Under the pieces are notes generated by a model, which was given only the letters and a program-made list of their open reading frames with translations, was not told the origin of the DNA and did no database searches. From Lumnitzera littorea (lineage: Eukaryota > Streptophyta > Magnoliopsida > Myrtales > Combretaceae), in the NCBI GenBank assembly GCA_024138015.1, contig JAMXBB010000003.1, positions 79,469,644-79,533,643 on the forward strand: DNA of 64,000 bases, given 5' to 3'. Positions within the stretch are counted from its first letter, which is position 1. Each line of letters begins with the position of its first letter. The translations under genes were made by a program, and so were the position numbers. Below, one piece after another: positions 46,701-57,440 of the stretch.

Positions 46701-47261
46701 CGAGTAATTTGGAGCATTTCATGACCAACATTGTCATCAACTCCAAATTATATTCTTCCAACGTTAGGGCCGCTGTGTGGGACCAAGTCAAGTTCACACT
46801 TAGAACGCATCTCATGTTGCCCAAAATGCTAGGTAAATAACATGGCCAACATGGTAACGATATTTCTTAAAAGAAAAAAAAAAAAAAAGAAAGCTAAACT
46901 ATTCATAGATAATGTGTCAATCTAGCTACTCAATTCTTAAACAAGGATGAGATACACTTATTTATAATTTGTTGGTTACTAATCCTTCAAAGCATGTATC
47001 TTGTGTTATTCATTGCATTGTGATATTGTTGATCTCTATCTAAGTCTTATACATTATGGACAACAAGTTGGTACAAACTTAATCACTCTAAGTAGAATTA
47101 ATAGATGATGAGCCTGCAACTTGTATGGATGACAAGTGAATAAGGCTAAAGTCCCATATATTAATGGACTAGAGGTTGATTAGCCAATTTTACAGCTCTA
47201 TTTAGCACAAGTCATGCTTAGATTGGACAAACTACATGATTCCCTAACCTTTTTAACAATA
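43769..47261 (+). other. LARD internal region, no recognised domain
   Basis: From about 44.3 to 46.8 kb the DNA is GC-richer than its surroundings and rich in CGAG and GCCGAG words. Many short frames exist on both strands (up to 110 codons at 44043), none with a motif I can name. A frame at 46355-46579 has a MFQALIDMHGQFKFLLDQTA piece that could be a helical gag-like relic, but this is weak. A run of A lies at 46868-46885. Confidence 0.4.
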
Positions 47262-47333
47262 CTAACCTCTTTAGGCTTTTGCTTTTTCAAGCGCTCTCAC
47301 CTCTTTAGGTGCTCTCATCTCCTCAAGCATGTC
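47262..47333 (+). repeat. Array C, left block, 18-bp repeat
   Basis: About four degenerate copies of an 18-bp unit of the type CTCTTTAGGYRCTCTCAC. The array continues after the inserted LTR at 50845. Confidence 0.75.
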
Positions 47334-49085
47334 TGTTATGAATTAAGGATGGTCTAGTTGTGGCAGACGTTGTATACTGTACGAAGAACCCCTGATTGGT
47401 CGCCCTTCCAATCATGAACTCTTTACACAATATACAAGGCTCTATAACCATTAGTTTCCTAAGAAAATACAGATCCATATGATATCATCACACAAACATA
47501 TTTATATAAAATTTAAACTATAAAGTTTATAGTACATAGTAATTTAGTACATCTAAGTCTATATTATGGATAAAACAAAAGTACATAAGTAAAAGTCTAC
47601 ATAACCCGTTCTCTCAAAACATTGGATGGCTCGCTCTTACCTAAGTCCCCAGTTAACCTGTGGCATCCCTCGGCTAGCTTAAACGAACAAGTCATCCTGC
47701 AGCAAAAGTCCAAGGGAGTGTAAGCCTAAGCTTAGTAAGTAAAACCCTCAGCCATAATGCAGGCAAGTTATAAATACATTATATTCACGCATATGAATGA
47801 ATGGTTAAATAGAATGCCAAACAATACGTATAGTTAACTAGTCCATATACGTAACTCAGATTTAACGCCCTTCGAAGTTAGGGTTGGAGTATATATGGTA
47901 CCAATCAGATCCGGGTATTATATTAGAACTCACTTTACTATGGAACTCTACGTTCCGTACTTAAATCAAACAAGTCTTTTATTTTCATAAAAACTAAGTT
48001 CTAGTATAATCGTAAGTGGGCCCCTACAATCCACACTTACCCCTAAACGGAAGCCTCTAGACTCGACCCTTAGCTAGATGGTTGGCACCTCCAATGCCTA
48101 GTATTCTCGTGAGCTAGGGTAAGGTTATTTTGTATGAGTGCATCGTACAGAACTAATAAATTTATAATAACAACCCCTGAATGGCTTCTCTTTACCTCCG
48201 TATGATGTGACGATCGGAATTATGTCTATGCAATGTATGTTGATGTATGAACCAGTTTCTTCTTATAAGCCAAGTATAATTAAGTCCAATCATAATATGA
48301 CCATCCAATAGTACATAAAATCATTTTCTATACTATTATGTAGCAAACAAAGTATTATTTGTACTTAATGTAAATTTACAATTCAGCACATAATAACATA
48401 CATAAGCATTTCCTAACCCCACACAACAATCAATTAACAATATCATTTAAGTCTACTATTTATAATCATATACAAGCATGGAATCACAGGATAAATACTC
48501 ACTCAGCTATGACGACTCGCTCTAGTTGGAGTAATCAATTAGGAGGTCTTTGCTTACCTCGGGATCACCTGATTATTACGATATAATAATGATAGTAAAA
48601 AATTGAATTAACTAGTAATTCTAGATATTTATTGACCTAATTTTGTTTAGATTACTATCAATTTTTATCTGATTAGACTTTATCACTAATCATATGTAAC
48701 TTTTTTATTCTATTTTTGATATTTATGAATTTATAGTCATTTTTTATCATTTTTGAACGTACATTCATACGGTGATGTCCGTTTTGGACGTTAAAACCCT
48801 ATTTTACGATATGGGCTAAATTTATTGAAATTTTAGCTATTAAAGCTTAATTATTCTTATTACTTATATTTATATCCTATTTTAGGACTTAATGATTTAG
48901 TTAGCTATTAGATTTTTACACTTAGGGAATTTTACATTGGTATTACTAATTCGTATACTTAATTAATTTTAATTCAATTTAGGAAGTGTATTAGGGTTTA
49001 AAAGATTTTCGAATCCTAAGTACATATACATACATATGTTATATTTTTATGTGATTTTATAAGTTATTATTTTATAAGCTTATGT

Positions 49086-49320
49086 TTGTGTCATCAATTA
49101 CTTGTGTCAGCACTTATGTCATCAATTGCTTATATCATCACTTATATGTCATCAATTGCTTATATCATCACTTATGTCATCATTTGCTTATATCATGGCT
49201 TATATCATCATTTGCTTATATCATGGCTTATATCATCATTTGCTTATATCATGGCTTATATCATCATTTAATTGTATCATTGCTTACATTATTATTTGCT
49301 TATATAAGCCTTTACCTCAT
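49086..49320 (+). repeat. 28-bp minisatellite within long LTR 2
   Basis: The unit GCTTATATCATCATTTGCTT followed by ATATCATG repeats exactly at 28 bases between about 49190 and 49270, and in a looser form on both sides. Because it is AT-rich with few stops, it yields three overlapping isoleucine and tyrosine-rich open frames that are not genes. Confidence 0.85.
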
Positions 49321-50112
49321 ACTTAAGTGTCTTATGTACACTTATACAAATGTTAAGTATATACTTATACCTTTACTATACTTGTATATATATTAGTATA
49401 CTTATATATATACATATACATATACTATATTTATACTTGTATATATACCTGTATGCACATATGGTGACATACGTATTTTTATACGTATTTTCGTATGCCT
49501 AAAATTCCTCTTAAAAAAACTTCTTAAATTTCATTTTCTTGTATTTTAAAGGTGTATTTAGCATGGCATATGTATATATAGTTAGTATATGCCTTATTTT
49601 GGGTTATATACATAATAGATTCTTATGTACAAAGGTTTTTATACATGTATTTATCTAATATACTCTTATATACACATACTTAAATATATATACACATGCT
49701 CTTCTTCCATTTACTAAGGCTATCTTATAATTCTAAACATAAAAATTAAAACTTTAAGTCTTCAACAACATATATGTACACAACACATAAAATTCTTATA
49801 CTAACCTACCTATTCATCTAACTATTAAATAATATGGAGCAATACATAATAACATACCTTTGTTTCCTCCTTAAAATATGGTTGCAAAGTTTGAAAATTA
49901 AGAAAGGTGAAAGGGAAAGGGAATCATAGTTTAGGAAGAAGAAGAAAGGGACTTGATTTTGTGTTATTTTGTGCTTTGAAAATGGAAACAAGTGGGGTCT
50001 TAAAGGATGGGGACGTGGACGGCAAAGAGGAAGGGAAAAGGAAGAAGAATCTAAAAGAAAAGAAAAGAAATCATTAGAAAGGAAGAGATATTTCTAGAGT
50101 GAAAAGGATATT

Positions 50113-50185
50113 TTGTTGACTTTTTCATATGTTGACTTAGTCAACCTTTTGACCTTGGTCAACATGTGTTGACTTGGTCAACTTT
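50113..50185 (-). promoter_or_regulatory. W-box (TTGACY) palindrome cluster
   Basis: Within 73 bases there are seven TTGAC cores on the two strands, arranged as palindromes: GTTGACTTAGTCAAC, TTGACCTTGGTCAA and GTTGACTTGGTCAAC. TTGACC/T is the W-box bound by WRKY factors. It lies about 660-730 bases from the minus-strand start of the LTR, that is in the U3-like half. Regulatory function is inferred. Confidence 0.5.
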
Positions 50186-50844
50186 CCAAAATTACATGCC
50201 ATTTAGTGTATATAATGAAGTAATTAGGGAAAATTAGGAGAAAGATTAAGGAAATGAAAGAAAATAGGAAATTTAGTGAATTGATTAGTAAAAATAGATA
50301 ATGAGATCTTCTATTAGGTATTTATATCCTATATACATCATTTGGTAAGCTACTTAGTAAAATTATTATGAAAAATATCATTTAGGGTATTAATGTTTAC
50401 TATATACAACCTAAGTATCAACTAAACTCTTAACTCTATATAATACTAACCTAGTTATATACTTAGAAGATAAATGTGATCTATGATATAATATCTTAGT
50501 TTCTAAAGTATTACTTTAGTATTATATGTATTTATGAATGATTGAAAGTTATTTTTAATCTTTTACCAATGATTTAGTATAATACTAAGGTTATATTATC
50601 AATTAGGGTTTAAAAGTAAATTATGGTGATTTAGTGCTTCTTTATCCTTAAGTTATAGTTTTAGGGTTTTTATTACTTTCGAATGAAATCTTTAGAATTT
50701 ACATACATTTAAGGTAGAAAAATTTTATACGTGATTGATTAGTTATTTTAGGGTTTTCACTTTTATTAGCCTTGTCAACTCCTAGATTATCTAACATACT
50801 TAAGTCTACTTTAGATGCTAGATCGAAAAATTTAGGGGTTTACA

Positions 50845-51190
50845 GTGTCAACCTCTTCAAGCACTCTTACCTTGTTAGGTACTCTTGTCTCTTTAGGTGT
50901 ATTAGCCTCTTTAGGCACTCTCACCTCCTCATGTGCTCTTGCCTCCTCAAGCGTATCAACCTCTTTAGGCCTTCGCCTCTTCAAGCACTCTCTTCTCCTT
51001 AAGTACTTTTACCTCTTTAGATGTATTGGTCCCTTTAGGCCTTTGCCTCTTCAGGCACTCTCACCTCTTTAAGCCTTCACCTTTTTAGGCATACCAATAT
51101 TTATAGATGCTCCAGTCGCTTCGGTCGCTCCTACTTTTCACCTCTCTATGCCTTTGCTTCTTCAAGCACTCTAGCCTCTTTAGGTTAGGA
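50845..51190 (+). repeat. Array C, right block, 18-bp repeat
   Basis: Around 18-19 units such as CTCTTTAGGCACTCTCAC, CTCCTCAAGCGTATCAAC and CTCTTCAAGCACTCTTAC, mostly exactly 18 bases with a few of 16. Since 18 is a multiple of three and the units lack stops, all frames stay open for 75 or more codons; these are not genes. Confidence 0.88.
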
Positions 51191-51281
51191 TTGCAAACCT
51201 TTCCAAAAGTCCCCACAAAATCAATCTTCCTAAATACTTTCTTTTTTGACTATTATCACCAAAGAGAGTGGGGCCAAGTAT

Positions 51282-51586
51282 TGATAAGCATTTTTAGATT
51301 ATTATTATGTGAGCTTATATTAGTGAGCCTATTATCTATGCTTGGTCCAATGACCTAGTCTGAGGACAATCTCCATTGACTTATTATAAATACCAAGCAA
51401 GACCCTTAGATAAAGGGACCCTCATCTCCATTCTCTCACTCCAATAATCATTCAACAATTTTACTCTCATGATAAGAGGGTTGACTTAGGCAACAAAGTG
51501 ACTGCACCGGAGTACCCTTCGACGCCTTTTGTAGCCATTTTCTCGTATTGTAGGTATTTGTGTACCGAAACGAGAATCACCTATCA
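51282..51586 (+). repeat. LARD 3' LTR
   Basis: Direct copy of 43461-43768; TATA-like TATTATAAATACC near 51383. Confidence 0.87.
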
Positions 51587-51591
51587 ATAGT

Positions 51592-52420
51592 TATGGTGGA
51601 TATAAAGTTACATTCCTAGCAAATAAGTATATCACTGAAAGAATTAGCAATGATCAAAGTAGCTTTGAAGGGTATAGACAAAGAAACATTTATAAAATCA
51701 ATTTTGATAATTTTTCGAGTCAAAATGAGACTTGTCTATTCATTCAAAATAATAATAGTTGGTTGTAGTATAGAAGACTAGGACATGCTAACATGCTAAC
51801 GTGGAAGTCATTTCTAAGCTTGTTGAAAGAGATCTTGTAAAAGGTTTATTAAAAATTAAGTTTCAAAAGGACAAAGTATGCCAAGCATGTCAATAAGAAA
51901 AACAAACCAAAAGATGCTATCTCATCTTCTAAGCCATTACAACTACTATATTTCGATTTGTTTGGCCCTACAAAAACATTGAGTTTGGATAGGAAAAGAT
52001 ATACTTTGGTCATTATTGATGATTTCTCTAAATATACATGGACTTATTTTCTTGCAAGTAAGGATGAAACAAAACATGATTTCTTTAAATATTGCAAGAA
52101 GGTCTAAAATAAAAAAGGCCTCACAATTGCTTCTCTTAGGAGTGATCATGGGGGAGAATTTGAAAACTTTGAAATGGATGATTTTTGTAATCAACATAGC
52201 ATAGAACATACCTTTTTGGCACCTAGAACTCCATAACAAAATGGAGTTAATGAAAGGAAAAATAGGGCCTTAATTGAAATAGCTAGGATTGTGAAAACAA
52301 TATACCAAAGTATTTTTGGGCGAAAGTTGTTAACACCACATGTTACATTTCAAATTATGTTTTCTTAAGATCAATTTTAAAGAAAACCCCCTATAAGCTT
52401 TAAAAAGTCAAGAGGCCTAA
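51592..52420 (+). pseudogene. pol: Copia pre-integrase (rest) and integrase, broken
   Basis: The frame resumes with YKVTFLANKCITERISND and runs to YRRLGHANMLTWKS, the 'RLGHA' end of the GAG-pre-integrase domain. Zinc-binding KYAKHVNKKNK has lost its second Cys. The integrase core has all three catalytic acids in LLYFDLFGPTKTLS, LRSDHGGEFEN and NGVNERKNRAL. VIIDDFSKYTWTYFLASKDE lies between them. Stops at RRSKIKK-equivalent, TP-stop-QN and later break it. Active enzyme would insert element cDNA into the chromosome. Confidence 0.87.
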
Positions 52421-53580
52421 CATTTCTTATTTTCATCCTTTTGGCACCAAGTATTATGTGCTTAATAATGGTAAAGAACAACTAGGCAAATTTGACTTTA
52501 AATCGAATGAGGCTATTTTTCTTGGACACTTACCAACAAGTAAAGCATATAGAGTAATTAATAAAAGAACTTTAGTTGTTGAAGAGTCTATACATGTTGT
52601 GTTTGATGTTTCATTGCCTTTATTGCATGATGTATCTCATAATGAAATAAATGATATAAGTGCTCATTTGGATAGGATAGACTTAAGTAATGATAAAAAA
52701 AATGCTCTCGATAAAGATGTTCTTAAGGAAGATAAAGATATGAATAAATCAAATTTAGACCTCCCTAGAGAATGGCGGTTTGTTAAAGATTACCCTAAAG
52801 AACTCATAAGAGAACCTTCAAATAGGGTGTTGATAAAATAATTCCTTAGAAATATAAGTAATCTTGTATTCTCATCTCAAGTTGAGCCTAAGAATAATAA
52901 TGAAGCTCTAAAAGATGATTGTTGGATATAAGTATGTAAGAGGAACTTAATCAATTTACTAGAAATAAAGTATATCATCTAGTACCTAGACCTAGTGATA
53001 GATTAGTGATTGGAACAAAATGGGCCTATGGGAACAAACTTGATGAAATCGGTATAGTAACTTAGAACAAGGCTAGATTGGTTACTAAGGGCTATAACTA
53101 AGAAGAAGAGATGAATTTTGATAAGACATTTGCTTCGGTTGCTAAACTAGAAGCCATTAGGATGCTTTTGGCATTTATGGCACATAAAGACTTTAAACTA
53201 TTCAAAATGGATGTCAAAAGTGCTTTCTTAAATTGCTATATTAGGGAAGAAGTATATATAGAACAACCTTCAGGTTTTGAGTATAATAAGTTACCCAATC
53301 ATGTTTGTAAACTTAACAAAACATTATATGGAATTAAATAAGCTCCTAAAGCTTTGTCTGAAAGACTTAGTAGCTACCTAAAAGAGAATGGCTCTATGAG
53401 AGGAAAATTGGATACAACTTTGTTCATGTAGATGATATTGTGTTTGGAGCTACTAGTGTAGATCTCGTAAATGAATTCATAGAGTGTATGAAGAAAGATT
53501 TTGAAATGAGTATGATGAGAGAACACAATTACTTCTTAGGTCTCCAAGTTAAGCAAGCCAAAAATGGAAGATTCATAAAT
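52421..53580 (+). pseudogene. pol: Copia linker and reverse transcriptase, broken
   Basis: A 127-codon frame (52458-52841) is the linker: EQLGKFDFKSNEAIFLGH, KAYRVINKRTLVVEESIHVV, then charged DLSNDKKNALDKDV and REWRFVKDYPKELI. RT follows with GTKWAYGNKLDEIGIVT, NFDKTFASVAKLEAIRMLLA, LFKMDVKSAFLNCYIREEVY and KLNKTLYGIK-stop-AP. After a deletion-like jump come FVHVDDIVFGA (usually YVDDIIFG, aspartates intact) and FEMSMMREHNYFLGLQVKQ. Roughly 6 stops and a frame shift after LYGIK. Confidence 0.88.
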
Positions 53581-54375
53581 TAATCTAAGTATACAAGAGA
53601 GCTATTGAAACATTTCAAAATGGATAATTGTAAATTTAGGCCTACCCCTATAAGCACAATACTAAAACTAGATAAAGATGAACATAGTAAATCAATTTGT
53701 AAAAAGATTTATAAAGGTATGATAAGAAGCCCATTGTACTTGATTGCATCTAGACTGGATATAATGTTCGTTGTATGCTTGTGTGCAAGATTTCAATCTT
53801 GCTCGAAAGAATCTCACTTGAATGCAGTAAAACGCATCTTCAAGTATCTAGCAGGCACTATTGAAATCAACTTATGGTATCCCAAATACACTTCTTTGAT
53901 CTAATGGGATACTTTGATGTTGACTTTACCGGATGCAAAGTTGATTAGAAAAGCACAAGCGGTACATGTCATTTTCTAGGAAACTCTTTAGTGTCTTAGC
54001 ACTCTAAAAAACAAAATTCTGTAGCACTCTTAACTATCGAGGTCGAACATGTTGCCATCAGTAGTTGTTGTGCTCAAATCTTATGGATGAAGCAAACTTT
54101 ACATGACTATGGTCTTAATTTTTCCAATATACCAATTTGATGTGATAACATAAGTGCAATTAACCTTACAAAAAATCTTATCCAATACTCTAGGACTAAG
54201 CACATTGAAATTAGGCATCATTTTATTAGAGATTATGTTCAAAACAATGATGTTTGCTTAGAATTTGTGGATATAAGTAGTCAAATAGTTGACATTTTTA
54301 CTACACCTTTATGTGAAGATTGCTTTTGCACTTTAAGAAGAGAGTTAGGCATGATCATGCAAGATGAGTGCTAAG
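53581..54375 (+). pseudogene. pol: Copia RT end and RNase H, broken
   Basis: A 99-codon frame (53605-53904) holds MDNCKFRPTPISTILKLDKD, SPLYLIASRLDIMFVVCLCA and VKRIFKYLAGTIEINLWYP, the usual region between RT and RNase H. RNase H continues in another frame: STSGTCHFLGNSLV, VALLTIEVEHVAISSCCAQI and CDNISAINLTKN, then TKHIEIRHHFIRDYVQ. The AEAEY-like block is decayed to EVEHVA. The pol gene ends at about 54375. Confidence 0.85.
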
Positions 54376-55442
54376 ACACATGAACTTAGTTAGTAATTTT
54401 TGTACACAATGAGGTTCTCTTTGAGACAACTAGTTTAAAACACCATTTTTGTTCTAAGAAAATGGTCGAGAAGGCTTCTTGTATGAATTTCCTTATTTGA
54501 TATGTTTTGTGCAAACTTCATCATCATCCTTGTTTTTCATTGGGGTATATATCTTTTCAAATCTTTTTATGTTTGCATGCTTAATTAAGTCTACAAACTA
54601 TAATGAATTGGTTAAAATAGTCACTATATGAATTCACACATCTTTGTCCTATTAACAAAGCTTAATTCAATTTGAAGAATCTAATGGGGGCATTTCAAGA
54701 ATGTTCTCTCTAGGTTTTTTATTGATTAACCAACTAGTTTAAATGTCAATCCTATAAAAATTACAAAAGATTCATGAGCTAAGCACCTTCTTAAGTAAGC
54801 TATTGTGGACTATAGTCAACTAGTTTGACAGTGGTGTCTATCATATTCCAAGTTGCATTAGGTCTTTTAACCTTAAAATGTCTGCTTACACCATCCAGAC
54901 GATTACAATCAAACTATCTAACTAGTCTCAATAGATTTTTTTTAGTATTGACATTATGTTTGCAACTGCTTAGACGATTCCCCTCTACCGTAGGCATAGT
55001 TGCATTAAGGTCTCTGATCATAAAATACATCCTTGAATCATCCAAACAGTTGCCCTTAACCGTAGGTAGAGTTCCAACAGATGTTTGAAAAATCAAATTT
55101 CTGTATGAAACTTTCTAGACAGTTCTCCCTATATCCTTTGATTGGTTTTCACCATTACTACAAACAAAAAGAAAAAAAAAAAAAAAGAAGGAAAAAAGGG
55201 AGCTCAATCATTTTTCCCCATTTTCCCTCCTTCCTACTGTTTACACTACTCTTTCCCTCCGTTGACTGATCCTTACTCCCCTTCACTACTCCTCTTTCTT
55301 TCACCATCTTCACCACTCCCTCATTACTCCATTCCTTCCCTTCTAATCTTCACCTCCTTCCCATCTCTTAAACTCCTTTATCCATAAACCTTAAACCCCA
55401 ACCTTTTCATCCCAAACCTTTACTCTCTCACATTCCTTCTTA
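54376..55442 (+). other. Sirevirus spacer between pol and post-pol ORF
   Basis: Contains a decayed inter-ORF stretch, repeated words with TAGACGATTCCCCT and CCGTAGGCAGAGTT style (54890-55130), an A-run at 55170-55187 and a strongly CT-rich leader (55200-55430). A frame at 55142-55387 is a by-product of this pyrimidine-rich leader. Confidence 0.5.
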
Positions 55443-56762
55443 TGGCTGGAAGAGGAGGTAGAGCTTAAGGTAGCTGTACTCGGAGTCAAGGAAGATACGC
55501 TCTACATGCTCAATTCGACAATCATTTCTTTTTTACAATTCGTCATGTACAAAGGTGTGAAAGTTCGTCTCATGAAAATAAATGATGGACATCATTTTAA
55601 TGAGGATGTTCTTTGAGCTTTAGGTATACCTGATATGGAAGGGGTTATCACAAATCGCATCCTTAATACCATGGACATACCTAATATAGTTAATGAAGAA
55701 GCTGTAAGATATTTCTATTGTAATCTTATTGATGATCATAATCGTAATAGCAATCTATTAGTTAGCATGGACATTAGTGAATATGGGAGACTATGGTTGT
55801 ATAGTAATGTGTATGGATAAGAAATTAAGATCACTAAGAATGATGTATACACCATTATAGGGGCTAAACTTGGTGGTACCCGTTATATGGAAGGGATTAA
55901 TAATGTTGGATCCGCATTTTATGATCATATCTTTCAAGAACGATGGGTTGGTGAAAGTAACTAAGCCAATAGGTGCAATCTTAGAGCCATTGGACTGCCT
56001 CTTCATTATCGAATTCTTCATTTATTTATCTATTATAACTATTATCCAAGAAATGGAGCCATGAGCATGTTACCAAAGGTAACTTATGGCTATTAGGTCA
56101 CATTCATAACGATGCACGAATTGATTATGCAGACTTGATTTTCCATTCTTTCAAAATGGTTACTAACAAGTCTAAGTAAGTCGTTCTTCACTGTAGTCGA
56201 CTAATTACTAGGATTCTATTGGCTAAGGGAGTTATTTTTCCCACTCCTAGCATCAATTCACATACTGAGCCCTTTACCATGCTCCACATTAGAAAAGGAG
56301 GATGGAAATTGGATAAGCAAGTTGGTTGGGTCTAAAAAGAACCCATATCCCCTCTTACTAGCAGTACCACTCAAGAACTAGGTGAACCCATTGATGATGA
56401 GGATGTTGAATCTATCAAACCCCTTGCTTAGAATGTTCCTTAGGGAGGGGAAGAACATGTAGATGGGGATATTCCTCTAGGTACTTCAACTTCTATTCTC
56501 CCAACTGGTACATCTCAAGATGGCCATTAGAAATCCATCTATACCTATACTAATCAAATGGATGGTTGGCTTCTCCACTACATTGATGACAGCATTTATC
56601 AAATGGAGCAAAGGGTCTCCTATCAATAAGATTGCTTCTTTTATCCTCATTTTCAACATTTCCAACTACCATACCCCTTCCCTCTACCTACTTCTAGTCC
56701 TTATGCTCAGTCCTTACCTCCTCCTCTTAGGCCCTTTAGCTACTCTTCTCTACCTCTAGAAG
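55443..56762 (+). pseudogene. Sirevirus post-pol (env-like) ORF, broken
   Basis: The ATG at 55443 gives MAGRGGRA-stop; the rest is in shifted frames. Segments include GIPDMEGVITNRILNTMDIP, ISEYGRLWLYSNVYG and an IHNDARIDYADLIFHSFKMV equivalent of the conserved 'H...Y...DL...' region of plant transposon proteins. Then come acidic GEPIDDEDVESIKPL and a proline-rich end (SSPYAQSLPPPLRPFSYS). This order, globular part then acidic and helix or proline-rich tail, fits the ORF after pol in envelope-class Sireviruses. Role is unknown. At least ten stops and frame changes. The hydrophobic frame just after it (56771-56953) is listed among the rejected items. Confidence 0.6.
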
Positions 56763-57440
56763 ATTAGTTCATGACGTCCTTTTATCTTGTTTTTGTTTTC
56801 TATTTTCTCATCTTTATACTTGGACTCGGCCTTTGGCTATCTTTTGTGCTATTCCTTTGGATGTTTATTGGTTTTTCGGCTATCTCTAGTTGTCTTTTGT
56901 ATGGATTTTGGCTCATTGGCCTTTTGTTTATGACATACTCTATGTTTATGTGATGCCTATTATGGTGTTAGGATTAGCTCATGGTGTTGTTTTTGTACTT
57001 ATTTGAATATGCTACTCATAATATTTTCTTATATTATTGGCATTGATAGCTCTTTAAAATTTTCTAGTATCCTTATTGGCTTAAATGCTCTTTTTTCTTT
57101 TGTTGTTGGCATACCATTTTTTTGTCATGCTTTTCTCTTTCCCTTACTGCCTAGACTCCCATTCTTTTGATGAAGCCAAAGGGGGAGAAGAATTCAAGTC
57201 AACCAATTAAGTGTCTAAATAAAATGAATTTATTTGTAAAATGAAGATTAAGATGCAAAAATTTGAATCATGGAGTTAAATTTGGCTATCTTCTAAAGCA
57301 AATAGTAAATACTCAAATATTCTCATATTAACTCTTCCATAAGATTTTGTTTTTTATATCTTTTATTACCTTTGAGGGGAATCATCTATTAAGGGGGAGT
57401 TTGTTTAGTAAGGTTTCTTCCTCATCAAAAAGGGGGAGAT
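56763..57440 (+). promoter_or_regulatory. Sirevirus 3' untranslated region with repeated polypurine tracts
   Basis: T-rich DNA first, then AAAGGGGGAGAAGAATTC at about 57178, GAGGGGAATC at 57373, AAGGGGGAG at 57391 and AAAAAGGGGGAGAT at 57428, the last ending at the 3' LTR. Repeated polypurine tracts upstream of the 3' LTR are a known Sirevirus hallmark. Confidence 0.75.

Larger units (their letters stand above)
47334..50844 (-). mobile_element. Long reverse-oriented LTR 2 (likely solo LTR), 3.5 kb
   Basis: The ends are TGTTATG on the left and GGGGTTTACA on the right, so on the minus strand it reads TGTAAACCCC...CATAACA. It is flanked by ATGTC (47329-47333) and GTGTC (50845-50849); closing it restores a continuous 18-bp array. 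It shows no coding capacity. The style (minus-strand TGTAA-CCC start, length above 3 kb) is like LTR 1 at 37939, and both are on the minus strand. Probably a Del/Tekay-like solo LTR, not proved. Confidence 0.7.
43461..51586 (+). mobile_element. LARD-like non-autonomous LTR element, about 305-bp LTRs, with a nested LTR
   Basis: Direct LTRs at 43461-43768 (308 bp) and 51282-51586 (305 bp) begin TGATAATCG or TGATAAGCA and end in CA. They are flanked by ATTGT and ATAGT, a one-mismatch TSD. ATTGGTGTCGTCTATAAGAA after the 5' LTR is a decayed form of the common 'TTGGCGCCGTCTGTGGGAA' primer site. AAAGAGAGTGGGGCC precedes the 3' LTR as polypurine tract. Removing 47334-50844 leaves about 4.6 kb without any recognisable gag or pol domain, so it is a non-autonomous derivative of unknown parent. 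Confidence 0.82.

Noticed and set aside
49082..49396. Overlapping open frames of 61-104 codons rich in Ile, Tyr and His
   Set aside because: By-product of the 28-bp AT-rich minisatellite, open in all three frames; no domain.
50772..51072. Ser/Leu-rich open frames of about 75 codons
   Set aside because: Translation of the 18-bp array C, whose length is a multiple of three and has no stops.
55142..55387. Lys- and Pro/Ser-rich frame
   Set aside because: A-run followed by CT-rich leader; composition artefact before the post-pol ATG.
56771..56953. 60-codon very hydrophobic frame just after the Sirevirus post-pol ORF, possibly an envelope membrane anchor
   Set aside because: It lies in T-rich untranslated DNA, is out of the ORF and after its stop; T-rich DNA always encodes Phe/Leu-rich peptides. 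Not enough to claim a membrane protein.
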